Positions 38,467-50,546 of a stretch of 64,000 bases of DNA are shown here, piece after piece. Numbering within the stretch: position 1 is the first letter of the stretch; the number at the start of each line of letters is the position of its first letter. This DNA is from Pinus tabuliformis. Taxonomy: Eukaryota; Streptophyta; Pinopsida; Pinales; Pinaceae. Position numbers and translations under genes: made by a program. The notes beneath the pieces are model-generated. The model was not told the DNA's origin. It searched no databases and worked only from the letters and a program-made list of their open reading frames with translations. Location: contig CM062820.1 of the NCBI GenBank assembly GCA_031772625.1, positions 317,083,545 to 317,147,544 of the forward strand, given 5' to 3'.

Positions 38467-38525
38467 CCTCCATGATCTTCTCCATGAGGTCCATGATCTT
38501 ATCCATGAGGTCCATGATCTCCTCA
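38467..38525. repeat. 21-bp minisatellite, about 2.7 units
   Basis: The unit TCCATGATCTTCTCCATGAGG is repeated nearly perfectly. It keeps a short open frame with a seven-residue HEVHDLL period, which I regard as a by-product of the period being a multiple of three. Confidence 0.85.
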
Positions 38526-38855
38526 AATTCGAATTTGAACATAGAGTGCCACATAAGGGTGCCTTAGAAGTTTCCTTTGTACCTACACATGTCAACAAAC
38601 TCATTCTAATTGTTAGGCATAAGTATATGGATATTATTTTCTAAAGTTTAACCACAAATTCTCTTAAAAATACTAATAATTAACAATGTTTTGGAAAACA
38701 CAATGATAACCCATTTAATGATGAAAGTGAAGCTAATGTGATGACATGGTGGTGGAATAGAGGTGAGAAAAGGTGTGAATGGAGAGAAAGTGGATGTTGA
38801 ATGGAGTGAAAGTGGATGTGTTTTAAGGATAATTCTTAGGCCCAACAGTGAGTTC

Positions 38856-39149
38856 TCACAAAATAGATTGATGTAATAGAGTAGGTGCTCTTATTTTACA
38901 TCAATAACAACAACAAGCTTTGATGGTTTTTTCCTGAAAGAGTTTCCACGTAAAACCTTGTGTCTCATGTGTATGATGCTCATGGTGTATGCTTGTATGT
39001 TGATTTCATATTTTTGCCTTATTATGTGTTGTTGCTAAGTATATGGATGGTTTCCAAGTTTGAATAAGAAAACTAAAATGGCATAAATAAATGAAAATTG
39101 GCCTTAATACTAATCCATCCCCTTCTCATTATTGACATTTTTTCCAACA
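38856..39149 (+). repeat. 5' LTR remnant of the Copia fossil (294 bp)
   Basis: It aligns without net length change to 45587-45880, starting TCACAAAATAGATTG and ending CCAACA. Sequence further left does not match the 3' LTR, so only the U5-side end of the 5' LTR is present here. Confidence 0.85.
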
Positions 39150-39151
39150 AT

Positions 39152-39164
39152 TGGTATCAAAGCC
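39152..39164 (+). other. primer-binding site complementary to initiator Met-tRNA
   Basis: TGGTATCAAAGCC follows the LTR end by two bases. It is a one-base variant of the common plant sequence TGGTATCAGAGCC. Confidence 0.8.
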
Positions 39165-39216
39165 ACGTTCCTTCAGGAATAAATTAATTTCTAGAAGGTA
39201 AATCAAAGGGAAACAA

Positions 39217-41043
39217 TGGATAATCGAGCTTGGCTAATAGTAGAAGGAATTCCATTTTTAAATGGATCACACTATGAAGTCTGGAAGGTTAGATTGTTGG
39301 CCTATTTGGTGGCCTTGGATATTGATATGTGGCTCTCCGTATTGAATGGAGAATAGAGTGAGCAAAATGAAGAAGCCCAAAAGATTATCATGAAGGGGCT
39401 ATCTAAGCCGAATTCTAATAAAGTGAGGCATTGTGAATTAGCAAGGGAAGTGTTGGACAAACTGCAATGTCTATATGGTGGAGATAGCCATGTGGTTCAA
39501 GAAAAGGCCGAGGAGCCCTACTGCTCTAGCAATGAAAAAGAATATGCAGAAGTTGCTTCCCACCAAACTCACGCTGGTGATGAAGAAGTCTCGGAAGGGA
39601 GATCTTGCCACTCAAAAGCTAAGTTATTCCTATGTGATAAGTGAAAAAATATTGGTTCTTCATTATCTAGATGTACACGTGTATCACTTGAATATAGAGA
39701 TAGATATGCATCTAGTAATTGTAATGAAGGTAGATCCACTTTAGCAACAATAGAAAATGAGGAATCCTCAGGGGAAGAAGAGAGATTCCATGTGTGCTCA
39801 TCCATATGAGTAAATGAGAATACTCTAGGTAGTGATGATGAAGGGATAACCCTTAGACCTATGGAAGATTCCATGGACACAACAATGAATTTAGATCTCC
39901 GTTGTAACTCATATGGCACCTTTGGTAGTGAAGAAAAAAATCTAAATGAAAGGATATTTTTTAGAAATAGGTTGAGCTCGGCTCTAAAAAAGATCAAGGG
40001 TCTATCAAAGGAAAATGTCAAGAGAGAGGAGAAACTGAAAATCTATGAGCTAGAGAATGAGAAGTTGAGCAAAAAAATCGTTGAACTAAATGGTCAACAA
40101 GAAGAGGCTACCAAAATGATTGGGATATTAACCAATCAATTAAGTGAGAAGAAAGCTTATTGTGAGAGACTACAAAATGAAGCAGTCTCATTGAGACATG
40201 TCTTAGAAAAGTCAAATAAATATTTATCTCATTATGAGAAGCTTGAGGTGAGCTAGAAAGTCCTGGATGAGATTCTTGGCAAGAAAATAACCCCTCTCAT
40301 CAAGACTGGTTTGGATTTCAAGGAAAAACCTAGCTCCAATAAGGCAAAGGTTGAAGGGTCAACTTCCTAGGAAAAGGCAGGCCAAGGTTCCAACAATAAC
40401 AAAGGAAAGGAGGTTGTTGGACAACAACCACAACAAGGAAATCAGTAGCAAGGAAGCAACAAAAGGATAAGATGCAACAACAAGCAAAGCAACAAAAGAG
40501 AGCTAGGCATCTGAAATAAAAAGTGCAAGGCAATAATGTAAACTATCATGGAAGGCACATGAAGAACCAAAAAAGGTGTTTTCCTACTCAAGGGAAAATA
40601 CTTCAAAGAAAAGGTAACCTCTATCATCAAAAGTTTTTTATGGGTATTGTTTTTCTTGCAATAATTTTGGGCATAAAGCCATGGAATGTAGATGGCATGC
40701 AAGGAAACAATATGTTTCAGGTAGAATAAACCCAAGAATGCACAAAAAGGCTAGGAGAAGGCATGCTGGACACGATAGGATTTTTGACAAGAGCATTGTC
40801 AAAAATAGTAACTCCTCTGCCCCAATCTTAAGCCATGTTGAATGCTACAACTATGGAAATCTTAGGCAAAAGAAAGTTGGTTGCAGAAATGAGAAGAGAA
40901 AGATTAAAAGAGGAGGACAAGATAAGAAGAATGCTCCTCTTACCTATGTGATGGATCTCTCTGTAAGGCAGAAAGGCATCAAGAGGATTTGGGTGAAGAA
41001 AGATGAGGTGAAAGAGAAGTTTCCTCTACCGAAGTGCAACTGA
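39217..41043 (+). mobile_element. gag region of the Copia fossil
   Basis: The N-terminal part begins MDNRAWLIVEGIPFLNGSHY, a typical Copia gag opening (LNGSNY-type phrase). A long helical and coiled-coil part follows (39,861-40,256, with regular Leu/Glu/Lys heptads), then two zinc-knuckle-like segments (CFSCNNFGHKAMEC near 40,650 and ECYNYGN...GC near 40,850). The layout matches Sirevirus gag. It is broken in several places. Confidence 0.7.
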
Positions 41044-43059
41044 GAGAAATCCAAAATATGGGAAAATAAGAAGATGGAGATTAAATATTTTTTGAGAACC
41101 CAACCATTGAAGGTCTATAAGAAGAAGGAGGATGATCTGATTGGGGGGAGTAGATCCTCTATTTCTCTTTAGTAAAGGAAGATAAGGGCCTCAAGGGAGG
41201 TTGAATAAGTCAGATGCATGAAGCCAAAAATAATGAACAGAAGGGAACATATGATTGATGAAGGCATGGTCGAGCTTTCTTGCTGATTACAAGAATAAAT
41301 TATTTTATTTTGAATGTATCAACATTGAAAAGGAGGAGTGAAGCCATCCTGAAAATTACATAACAATATCTTATGTTGTGGGAAGAAGAAGATGGGATTC
41401 AGTGGAAGCGTGGAATGACAACAAGCTCACAGTCAAGTTAGGTCCACAATATTTGTCCCCATCTAGAGGAAACAAAGTAGTTACAAGAGATCAAAGAGAA
41501 TTAGTTTAGGGGGAGATGCTTTGATAAGCAGTAGTAGACAACAATTGTCAAACTCATAAAGGAAGATTGTTGAGAAAATGAAATGTTTTCATCTTGGGTG
41601 AAATACCCTTATTTCATTTAAGTTGTGAGTTTGATTATGCATCGTAGTCTTATGTTCATGAAACACAATTGGTGAAAGATTTTCATGTCCCTTAACCCTC
41701 AATTGGTATCGCTATGTCAATTGGTAGTGTTGGGCTCATGTTGAGTAACCTTGTGTGCAAATGGAAATTTATTTCTAAAAGAAAGTATTAGAGTTTTCCT
41801 GATACATTGTTCCATTTGTATCATTTCCTTTGGTGCAATTGGTATTAGTGAGAAGCAATCCCTATTGTATATCATTTCCTTTGGTGCAATTGGTATTAGT
41901 GAGAAGCAATCCCTATTGTATAAGTATGATCTCAAGGGGAGAAGTGAAGATGCTAAAATGAAGTGAGCATTGTCTCAAAAGAAGCAGTAGAAGTGAAGTG
42001 CGAGGAGAAATGCATAATCATTAATTGTTATTCGCAGTAGCAACAATACCATGAGAATTTTAATTGGTATAATTATTTTTTTAAAATTTGGTACAAAATA
42101 TGCATTAGTGGAGACAACACTCATCTAGAAGCCATAAAGTGTTCAAAACTGGAGGCATTCAAATCAGAGGCAATAAATGTGTAGGGGGAGCATATCACAT
42201 ATGCTCAGTTTATGGAACAACATCAACGATGAGTCCTTGAAGAGACGTCTACATAGTAGAATTCCCATCTCAACAGCTAGACGTGGGCCTTCACAACTAG
42301 TGATTGCATAGGGAGAAAAAGACAGTTTGTAGCACATTCCCATTGATGACAAAGGGGGAGAGAATTTGTGGAGAATTTGTGATGGCTTGTGCAAAAGAAA
42401 GTAGGCCATTGGTGGCTCATGCATTGAGAAGTGTGGAAACAACATGAGGCTTGGCCATCAAATGAAGAGAAAGATGATGTGTTGCCAACAATGCCAAAGG
42501 GGGAGATTGTTAGATAGTCGACATTATCTATATGGCCAGTGGCCCAGTGAAGATATCTGCAAGTGTGTTGGCATTGATGTCAACAGTCATGCTAGGGAGA
42601 TGTGTTGGGTAGTTGGAATTGCCTAACCATTGGAAGGAGTGTTGGCATTGATGTCAACTAGACTAGCATATATACTTGTCACAACAGATGTTTTTTAGTG
42701 ATGGCCCAAGATGAAATCCCATGGTATCTATAGGCTTCATGTAGAGAATCATCATAGTAGCAGGCTTATTGAAGAAGCCATAAAATGATGATTATAATGA
42801 TGGAAAAAATGAAATTCCATTATAGCCACAAGCTATATGATGAGAGTTTGTTGTCATCTTAGAGGTAGATATGGGATCAAAGCTTGCATCAGACCCTATC
42901 CATTAGAAATTTCTCTGAATAAGATTTCCAACGATATGGAGAAGTTCAGAAATGGATTCCTGGTTCAGAAATTATGGCCTACTGAAGTTCATGGATTTGA
43001 AGCATTAGGAGGTCCATCATATGGGCATATACGAGATTATAATGCCAGATTTCTAGCAT

Positions 43060-43335
43060 ATCAGTGCATCAGAATATCAGAGGTTTTCATATTGGTGCAT
43101 CGACATATCAGAGAACAAGATGTCGGAGGTTGAGATATCGACGCTTCGACATATTGGATAGTAAGATGTCGGAGGTCAGCATATCGAGACATCAGAATAT
43201 CATAGGTCAACATATCGATGCTTAGGATATCGAAGATTGGCATATCGGATATCGAAATGTCGGATGTCGGCATATCGGAGAACAAGATGTCAGAGGTCAA
43301 CATATCAGCGCTTAGGAATATAGGAAGTTTGGGAC
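43060..43335. repeat. degenerate short tandem repeat (CATATCGG / GATGTCGGAGGT type)
   Basis: Phrases such as ACATATCAGAG, AAGATGTCGGAGGT, CATATCGA and ATCGATGCTTAGGATATCG recur every 15-35 bp over about 270 bp. The minus strand stays open for 80 residues with SDM/SDI repeats as a by-product. It lies in the U3-like part of the Copia LTR. Confidence 0.75.
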
Positions 43336-43599
43336 ATCGAGTATCAACATATCAGAGATCTGGATAACGGAACATTAGAGGATTGGTGCAAGTAGCACAT
43401 TGGAGGTTGGAGCCTTAACACATCAGAACATAAGCATATCAGGGATCGGAATATCATAGCTTCTTAAAGTGAGGAACCTTTAAAAGTTGTGATATTTGAT
43501 AAGTGTCGATAAGCATTTATAAGTGCCAAGGAATTCCAAAAGAAGATTAAGAAAGGATTTTGGTGCAAAACCAAAAGTTGACGGGCCCTCTTCTCTTCT

Positions 43600-43860
43600 C
43601 TAGTAGGACACATGGCAACATATGATTGGCTCCGATAAGAGACAGTGGCATCTGACATTAACATGATGTGGTAGTCTAGCAGGACACATGGAATCATATG
43701 ATTGGTTCTGATAAGCTACATTGGCAGCTGATGTTAGCATGGCATGGCAATACGACAGGACACGTGGAAGGCATATTCAACCTTATTGGGTAGGCTAATG
43801 GGCTAGAACCAGGTGACACGTGTTACCACTAAGGAGTCGCCACGTGGAGTAATGAAATCA
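43600..43860. promoter_or_regulatory. about 75-bp repeats with CACGTG (G-box) sites
   Basis: AGGACACATGGMAWCATATGATTGG occurs at about 43604 and 43679, with a third partial copy AGGACACGTGGAAGGCATAT at 43757. GACACGTGTTAC (43813) and GCCACGTGGAG (43848) follow. ACGTG G-boxes are bound by plant bZIP and bHLH factors, so this is a plausible stress- or hormone-responsive part of the LTR. Activity is inference. Confidence 0.5.
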
Positions 43861-45359
43861 TATTGGAAGTCGTCATATCATAGGTCGTCAAATCGGAGGA
43901 TGAAGACATTGTAACTCTAGAACTGTTGGAGTTTGGAAACGTTCTGATAAAGGGGGCTTCCAATATTAGGCTAGGACATGGTCATAAGAGTTCAAAGAAC
44001 CAAGGGCGCAGAGCAACTAACAAAGGAAGAATGACCCCTAGTAGGAAAAAAAACTCCCTAGCACCTTAAGGCTAAGTGACAGGTCACAACTCTCGGTCCT
44101 ATGATAAGAAATGTTGTGAGGGCTAAGTAGAAGAAGCTAAGATGAAATTAGAACTTCGCAGAAGTTACGATACAAAGGGGGCTATGATATGGTATTAAGT
44201 CGATGGCCACTGGCCTGGTCATATGAGATAGTGAACACTATGGGAACTAAAGATATTAGAACTGAGGAGTATTAGAACATTGCACCACTGTGGATTAACA
44301 ATGTGGAATTTCTCTGATAAGATAGTTCAAAGATTTAAAGCCATATGGGTCAGAAGTTATGAGGTAAAATGCAGGAGTAGAGGATTTGTCTCGGGATTAA
44401 TGGTGACTATCAAAGATAGATAGTTCAGGGAAGCAAGGACCACGATTTTCATAAAAGAGTGTTGGGTCTACCTTAAGGTGAGACAAGCCATCTTTATGCT
44501 CCTATGCATGTCTCAGTGAGTTAAATTGATGAATGTGTTAGCTACCAAAGAAAAAATGCATATCGGCGAAGTTGGCTTATGGAGTCAGATGTATCAACAA
44601 AAAACTGTAACACAAGGAAAAGAGGACAATGGTCCACAGAGAAGCCATGCTGAATTACAACTAAGCTATGTGAAACCATGAATAAGCATGGAGAGCCATA
44701 GTGATAGGAGAGTTTTTCATAGAGAGAATTGTACCTGGCTGGAGTGTGCTTGTGGACTCATAATTAATTCTTAGTATGGAGAAACTATCAAGTGACCATT
44801 CTCATGTTTAATGTTGTGGCAGAGACTAAGTCAGAAGCAACAACAAAATGGAAAGGCCATGTTGAAGCAGACTCGGATAGTGTGAATACAGGACAAGAGT
44901 GACAACATTGATTAGTGGGTAGCAGAGGGACAATACCCAAGAGCTGAGAGGAGAAAAGTGGGGGGAAGCAACATTGTTGCTAGAGAGCTAAGCGGTAAAG
45001 CTCTCTGCGTGTGTGTTGTTGTGTAAGGCTGATAAGGTTAGTTCTGAAAAGAAAGGTAGAGAGTGCCTATGTAGAGGTAAGAGACACTGAGAGTTGCAAT
45101 GTTGTGTGAGAAAGGTCAAAGGTGCCTATGCAGAGAAAGAAGGTCGAGAGTTGAGTGTGCATTATGGAGAGAAAGAGGATGAGAGCTGACTGTATGTTGA
45201 TGAAGAGCAAAGAACAGAGAGATGCGTGGATTGTGATGAGTGACTTCTATTGAGCAGACCAATGTGTTGTTGCACAGTGAGCAGAGAACAAAGTTGAGAT
45301 TAGGTAGAATGGTTGCCAATTACAAAGAACATTTAGTTCCTATTTGAGTGTGGATTGGA

Positions 45360-45585
45360 GCCTGCATACAGGAAGTTGGTGCTTCCATCTCTAGTGGGTG
45401 CTTGAGAAGTCATGGGGGTTGGTGCCTCTTACAAGTTGGTGCTTATAACAAATATGTGAAGTTGGTTCTTCACATGGTGCTTCTGGTAAGTTTCACAAGG
45501 ATCTAAAAAAAGAGGGAGTTGGTGCTTCCTACTAGTGGGTGCTAGCAAAAAATCAAAGAGAGTTGGTGGTTCTTGTGAGTGGGTG
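45360..45585. repeat. degenerate GTTGGTGCTT / AGTGGGTGCT repeat in the LTR
   Basis: At least eight variants of GTTGGTGCTTCC and AGTGGGTGCT alternate over about 225 bp just before the segment shared with the 5' LTR remnant. Confidence 0.7.
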
Positions 45586-45984
45586 GTCACAAAATAGATT
45601 GATGTAATAGAGTAGGTGCTCTTATTTTACATCGGTAACAAAAACAAGCTTTGGTGGTCTTTTCCCAAAAGGGTTTCCACGTAAAACCTTGTGTCTCATG
45701 TGTATGATGCTCATGGTGTGTGCTTGTATGTTGATTTCATATTTTTGCCTTATTATGTGTTGCTTCTAAGTATATGGATGGTTTCCAAGTTTGAATAAGA
45801 AAATTAAATTGCTATAAAGAAATGAAAATTAGCCTTAATACTGATTCACCCCCCTCTCAGTGTTAATGTTGTTTCCAAAAAGGGTGTTGAAAAAAAATAT
45901 GCTCAAGATCAGGTACTCATTTCCCAAAATAGATGATCTACAAGATTAGTTGTAACAAGAGAAATACTTAACTAAGCTAGACTT

Positions 45985-46200
45985 AAAGTCTGGGTATCAC
46001 TAGGTTCAAGTTTGAAAGATGATACTTGGAAGACTACCTTCAAATCCATGCAAGGTTTGTATGAGAAATTAGTCATGCCATTTGGCCAATGTAATGCACC
46101 AACTATGTTTACAAGGTCAATTAATGATATAATGTTCCCTTTTATAGATTCATTTATTATTGTCTATTTGGATGATATACTAGTATACAGTGCTAGGTGC
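45985..46200 (+). mobile_element. short Ty3/gypsy reverse-transcriptase scrap
   Basis: The open frame starting at 46012 contains [14 protein letters not shown] and [11 protein letters not shown], the diagnostic RT core of Ty3/gypsy elements including the catalytic DD pair. Nothing else of the element is recognisable on either side. It directly follows the Copia 3' LTR. Fossil fragment only. Confidence 0.9.
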
Positions 46201-46254
46201 TTGTTATATGGAATCTATGACTACAGACAAAAGTGTCTTCCTTCGGCTTATTGA

Positions 46255-46993
46255 ACTGACCTAGAACAATATAAAGTAAGGACTATAATGTATTCCTTAA
46301 AATAAATGGACAATGGGATGAAGCCTACCTGGAATCGATCGCAAGCTTTGTTTCTTTCTTGACTTCTATGCTCCAAACCTAACTCTGATCACTATAATTA
46401 GAACTTTCACAATCAGACAACACAAACCAAAGATCTATGACATCTATGTAGCATAATCCAATCACTTCATTCAATAGATAAACATGGTATTGAAATACAT
46501 GAATAACATAACATCACATATAGGAAAAAATGTACTCCTTGTATTAATAGAAATGGAAAGAGTTACAACCAAATATAAAGTTGATCTTGTAGAAGAGCTC
46601 ATCCAAGTTGACTTTCCCTTCCTTTCCACTAAGTACACATCTATGTGACCCTAATGCATGGAATAATAAATCTCAAAGCAACAACATGACGGTAGAATCA
46701 ATATCCAAAATCCAACCCCTAGCTTATGGATGGCATTAAATATATAGAAGAGGATGCTAGTTTAGGAGTCCTTATCCATTTACCAATTTAGGCTTGAGAT
46801 CCACTCTTGATGGGAGGTGAGCTCAAGGGATAAGGGGTGAAATATCCAAGGTAGGATAGGATAGGATTTGAGACTTTCATCTAAGGTAAATGGTTGTGAC
46901 AACTCCTCGAAGCTTTTGGAAGAGGAAGCTTCGGGATTCTTTTTATTTTTCCCAAATTTCTAGAATCAGTGCACCCCAAACAAGGGGAAATAT
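46255..46993. other. no gene recognised
   Basis: Non-coding sequence between the RT scrap and the 1,776-bp array. The last about 100 bp keep a plus-strand open frame that continues into the first unit of the array but has no recognisable motif. Confidence 0.5.
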
Positions 46994-48770
46994 ATTGGTG
47001 ATCAACATAGGTCTAGAGAAGGACAACTTGATGGTGAACGAAGTATCCAAAGGAAACAGGGTGCGTTGGGCCTTAATATAACTGAAATGAAATAGTTAAA
47101 GGAAAAAATTCAGGGATTAGGGAGAGTCATGCTTAGGGATTTGTGCAAGAGTGATGACAAAGGGTAAAAGGATGTTGATTGATCTAGTTAATAGACCTAT
47201 TGATTAGATGTGACAAGATGGCCTATAACAGTTTTCCGCCTAAAGCAAAAAGTCAAAAATGGAAATTGGTGACTGAATTTATTTACCTTGTGATAAGTCG
47301 GTATCAAGAACAACAAACGATATGATTATCTGTTACAACACATTTACATCATGATGTCTTTGCTAAGGGAGGCATATCCATACTCAACATGTAAGCTTAA
47401 CATTATGTGTACGATGATCAAAATACACGTCCACTGATTACAAAGGGTGGGTCAATGAATAGATGACTATCTATATGATCATAGCCATCATACATTGTGA
47501 TCTTGTATTAATCTTGAAATCGCAACCCAGATTGTTGGAACTAGATCCAGGGTCTTATATTTCGTTCACACAATCATCCAATGTACGAGTCTAAGCATTT
47601 GAATTAATGAACCAGATTCGAACATGGTAGAAACCATCTAATTATCAGCCAATGATGTAAGTCGTTAACAAACAGTAGAGAAAACACGATGATATTAATG
47701 GTCCTCAAGGAACTAAAGTACAATATGTATGGTGTGAATGGATGAGTTGAAGTCAAACACCACACAAAATATGTTAGTTGAAGGCCAATGATGTAAACTT
47801 GTCGCTGAGAGTGAGGAAACGTTCCATTGATGTATAAATGAGCCAAAGTACCAAAGTAAGAATTTCTCAGTCACCTTCCCGGATAATGTTGATGTCGACA
47901 CGAAATGACCTCTTGTAGGAAGGCCCTGATGTATCCCCCAAGTCGGAAATGGAGGCTCTGTAATGGTATGATGAACCAAAAGACAAGAATATTTCCCAAC
48001 CCGACAACCACTGAGATGAAGTAGAAGAGTGTGGTGTTCAAGAGTGACTCACTACCATTAACAAGTGGAGTACCTTGTTTTTCCTATTTCCCCAACCATT
48101 GTTGGTCAGTACCTCTTTATTTTTGACAATCTTGAGGAGGATAACATATCCTTGATCTGTAAGTTCATCCTTCGGATGAATCCATCTAAGAATATTTAAC
48201 GAACCAGGAGAAGGAGTGGTTCAGTACTGTCATGTTTGACGATTCCATCATTGTATGATTTTTTTATGAGTGCAATGAAGGTAAAACTGTTGTTATTGTA
48301 GTGTTGTAATTGATGTCAACATGCTCTTGGTGTTGTTGTTCATATGCATGTGTGGAGTGCTTGGTGATGTGTGTTTGGTTTGATTGTCTTGTTAGTTAGC
48401 ATTGATGTCAACATGATTATGACTAGATCTAGTGGAGATGATGTTGTGGTTCCTGACTAGAGATGGCTTCCACATATGATGTTGGTTTGAGGTTGGTGTG
48501 TTGTAGCTTGGAGAGGCTACTACTGCAGGACGTTGGATTGATTCTCTAGATGATTCATATGTCTCTTTATGTCTTGGAGACATTGCATATGCTACTACAT
48601 ATCTGAGATGTGGTTGTTTGTGTTGGAGGTGCTCTACCAATGATGGAGGTAGTTGTATGTCTTGATGTTGCTGCTGCAAGAGTTGGTGATGCTACTATAG
48701 GTGTTAGAGATGTTTTGGTTGCTTCTTCAGGAATTGGAGGTGTTGGTATTGGTTCTAAGGTTGGAAACCT
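46994..48770. repeat. array unit, copy 1 (1,777 bp)
   Basis: First unit. Its left edge is a sharp change from unrelated sequence ending GGGGAAATAT. It shares GAAACGTTCC and CCTTCGGATG variants with copy 2. Confidence 0.9.
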
Positions 48771-50546
48771 ATTGGTGATCAACATAGGTCTAGAGAAGGA
48801 CAACTTGATGGTGAACGAAATATCCAAAGGAAACAGGGTGCATTGGGCCTTAATATAACTGAAATGAAATAGTTAAAGGAAAAAATTCAGGGATTAGGGA
48901 GAGTCATGCTTAGGGATTTGTGCAAGAGTGATGACAAAGGGTAAAAGGATGTTGATTGATCGAGTTAATAGACCTATTGATTAGATGTGACAAGATGGCC
49001 TATAACAGTTTTCCGCCTAAAGCAAAAAGTCAAAAATGGAAATTGGTGACTGAATTTATTTACCTTGTGATAAGTCAGTATCAAGAACAACAAACGATAT
49101 GATTATCTGTTACAACACATTTACATCATGATGTCTTTGCTGAGGGAGGCATATCCATACTCAACATGTAAGCTTAACATTACGTGTACGATGATCAAAA
49201 TACACGTCCACTGATTACAAAGGGTGGGTCAATGAATAGATGACTATCTATATGATCATAGCCATCATACATTGTGATCTTGTATTAATCCCGAAATCGC
49301 AGCCCAGATTGTTGGAACTAGATCCAGGGTCTTATATTTCGTTCACACAATCATCCAATGTACGAGTCTAAGCATTTGAATTAATGAACCAGATTCGAAC
49401 ATGGTAGAAACCATCTAATTATCAGCCAATGATGTAAGTCGTTAACAAACAGTAGAGAAAACACGATGATATTAATGGTCCTCAAGGAACTAAAGTACAA
49501 TATGTATGGTGTGAATGGATGAGTTGAAGTCAAACACCACACAAAATATGTTAGTTGAAGGCCAATGATGTAAACTTGTCGCTGAGAGTGAGGAAACGTT
49601 CCATTGATGTATAAATGAGCCAAAGTACCAAAGTAAGAATTTCTCAGTCACCTTCCCGGATAATGTTGATGTCGACACGAAATGACCTCTTGTAGGAAGG
49701 CCCTGATGTATCCCCAAGTCGGAAATGGAGGCTCTGTAATGGTATGATGAACCAAAAGACAAGAATATTTCCCAACCCAACAACCACTGAGATGAAGTAG
49801 AAGAGTGTGGTGTTCAAGAGTGACTCACTACCATTAACAAGTGGAGTACCTTGTTTTTCCTATTTCCCCAACCATTGTTGGTCAGTACCTCTTTATTTTT
49901 GACAATCTTGAGGAGGATAACATATCCTTGATCTGTAAGTTCATCCTTCGGATGAATCCATCTAAGAATATTTAACGAACCAGGAGAAGGAGTGGTTCAG
50001 TACTGTCATGTTTGACGATTCCATCATTGTATGATTTTTTTATGAGTGCAATGAAGGTGAAACTGTTGTTATTGTAGTGTTGTAATTGATGTCAACATGC
50101 TCTTGGTGTTGTTTTTCATATGCATGTGTGGAGTGCTTGGTGATGTGTGTTTGGTTTGATTGTCTTGTTAGTTAGCATTGATGTCAACATGATTATGACT
50201 AGATCTAGTGGAGATGATGTTGTGGTTCCTGACTAGAGATGGCTTCCACATATGATGTTGGTTTGAGGTTGGTGTGTTGTAGCTTGGAGAGGCTACTACT
50301 GCAGGATGTTGGATTGATTCTCTAGATGATTCATATGTCTCTTTATGTCTTGGAGACATTGCATATGCTACTACATATCTGAGATGTGGTTGTTTGTGTT
50401 GGAGGTGCTCTACCAATGATGGAGGTAGTTGTATGTCTTAATGTTGCTGCTGCAAGAGTTGGTGATGCTACTATAGGTGTTAGAGATGTTTTGGTTGCTT
50501 CTTTAGGAATTTGAGGTGTTGGTATTGGTTATAAGGTTGGAAACCT
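48771..50546. repeat. array unit, copy 2 (1,776 bp)
   Basis: It shares AATCCCGAAATCGCAGCCC with copy 4 but GAAACGTTCC and CCTTCGGATG with copy 1. Confidence 0.9.

Larger units (their letters stand above)
35111..38855. other. non-coding stretch; one weak small-exon candidate
   Basis: No gene is supported. A candidate start at 36058 reads MAASSIQSV and runs into a GTAGGA donor-like site. T-rich acceptor-like sites precede 37104 and 37247, but the joined product would be very short, so I do not call a gene. 37,700-38,050 contains three diverged phrases of the type AAGCTCCCTTACA...TTCATTAATATTT. The rest is AT-rich, without motifs. Confidence 0.4.
38856..45880 (+). mobile_element. Copia fossil, Sirevirus-like, with gag and no recognisable pol
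   Basis: Parts: 5' LTR remnant 38856-39149, Met-tRNA-type primer-binding site 39152-39164, gag region about 39217-41043, a non-coding middle, a polypurine tract AAAGGGGGAGA at 42496-42506, and a 3' LTR about 42508-45880. The LTR end (TGATTCACCCCCC ... CAACA, then TTGGTATCA) is typical of Sirevirus-type Copia elements. The two LTRs match over 294 bp at roughly 90% identity by eye, so the insertion is old, tens of millions of years if slow conifer rates apply. No protease, integrase or RT motif was found in the interior. It is a broken, non-autonomous fossil. Confidence 0.75.
42508..45880 (+). repeat. long 3' LTR (about 3.4 kb) of the Copia fossil
   Basis: It starts TGTTAG right after a polypurine tract and ends at the position matching the 5' LTR end. 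The phrase GCATTGATGTCAAC occurs twice near its start (42571 and 42645). Internally it holds a degenerate short repeat (about 43,060-43,330), G-box-bearing repeats (43,600-43,860) and a GTTGGTGCTT-rich stretch (45,360-45,585). The start is inferred from the polypurine tract, not from a matching 5' copy. Confidence 0.55.

Noticed and set aside
38447-38644. 65-residue ORF with HEVHDLL repeats
   Set aside because: It is a by-product of a 21-bp minisatellite.
43061-43303. 80-residue SDM-repeat protein on the minus strand
   Set aside because: It arises from the degenerate tandem repeat; there is no gene context.
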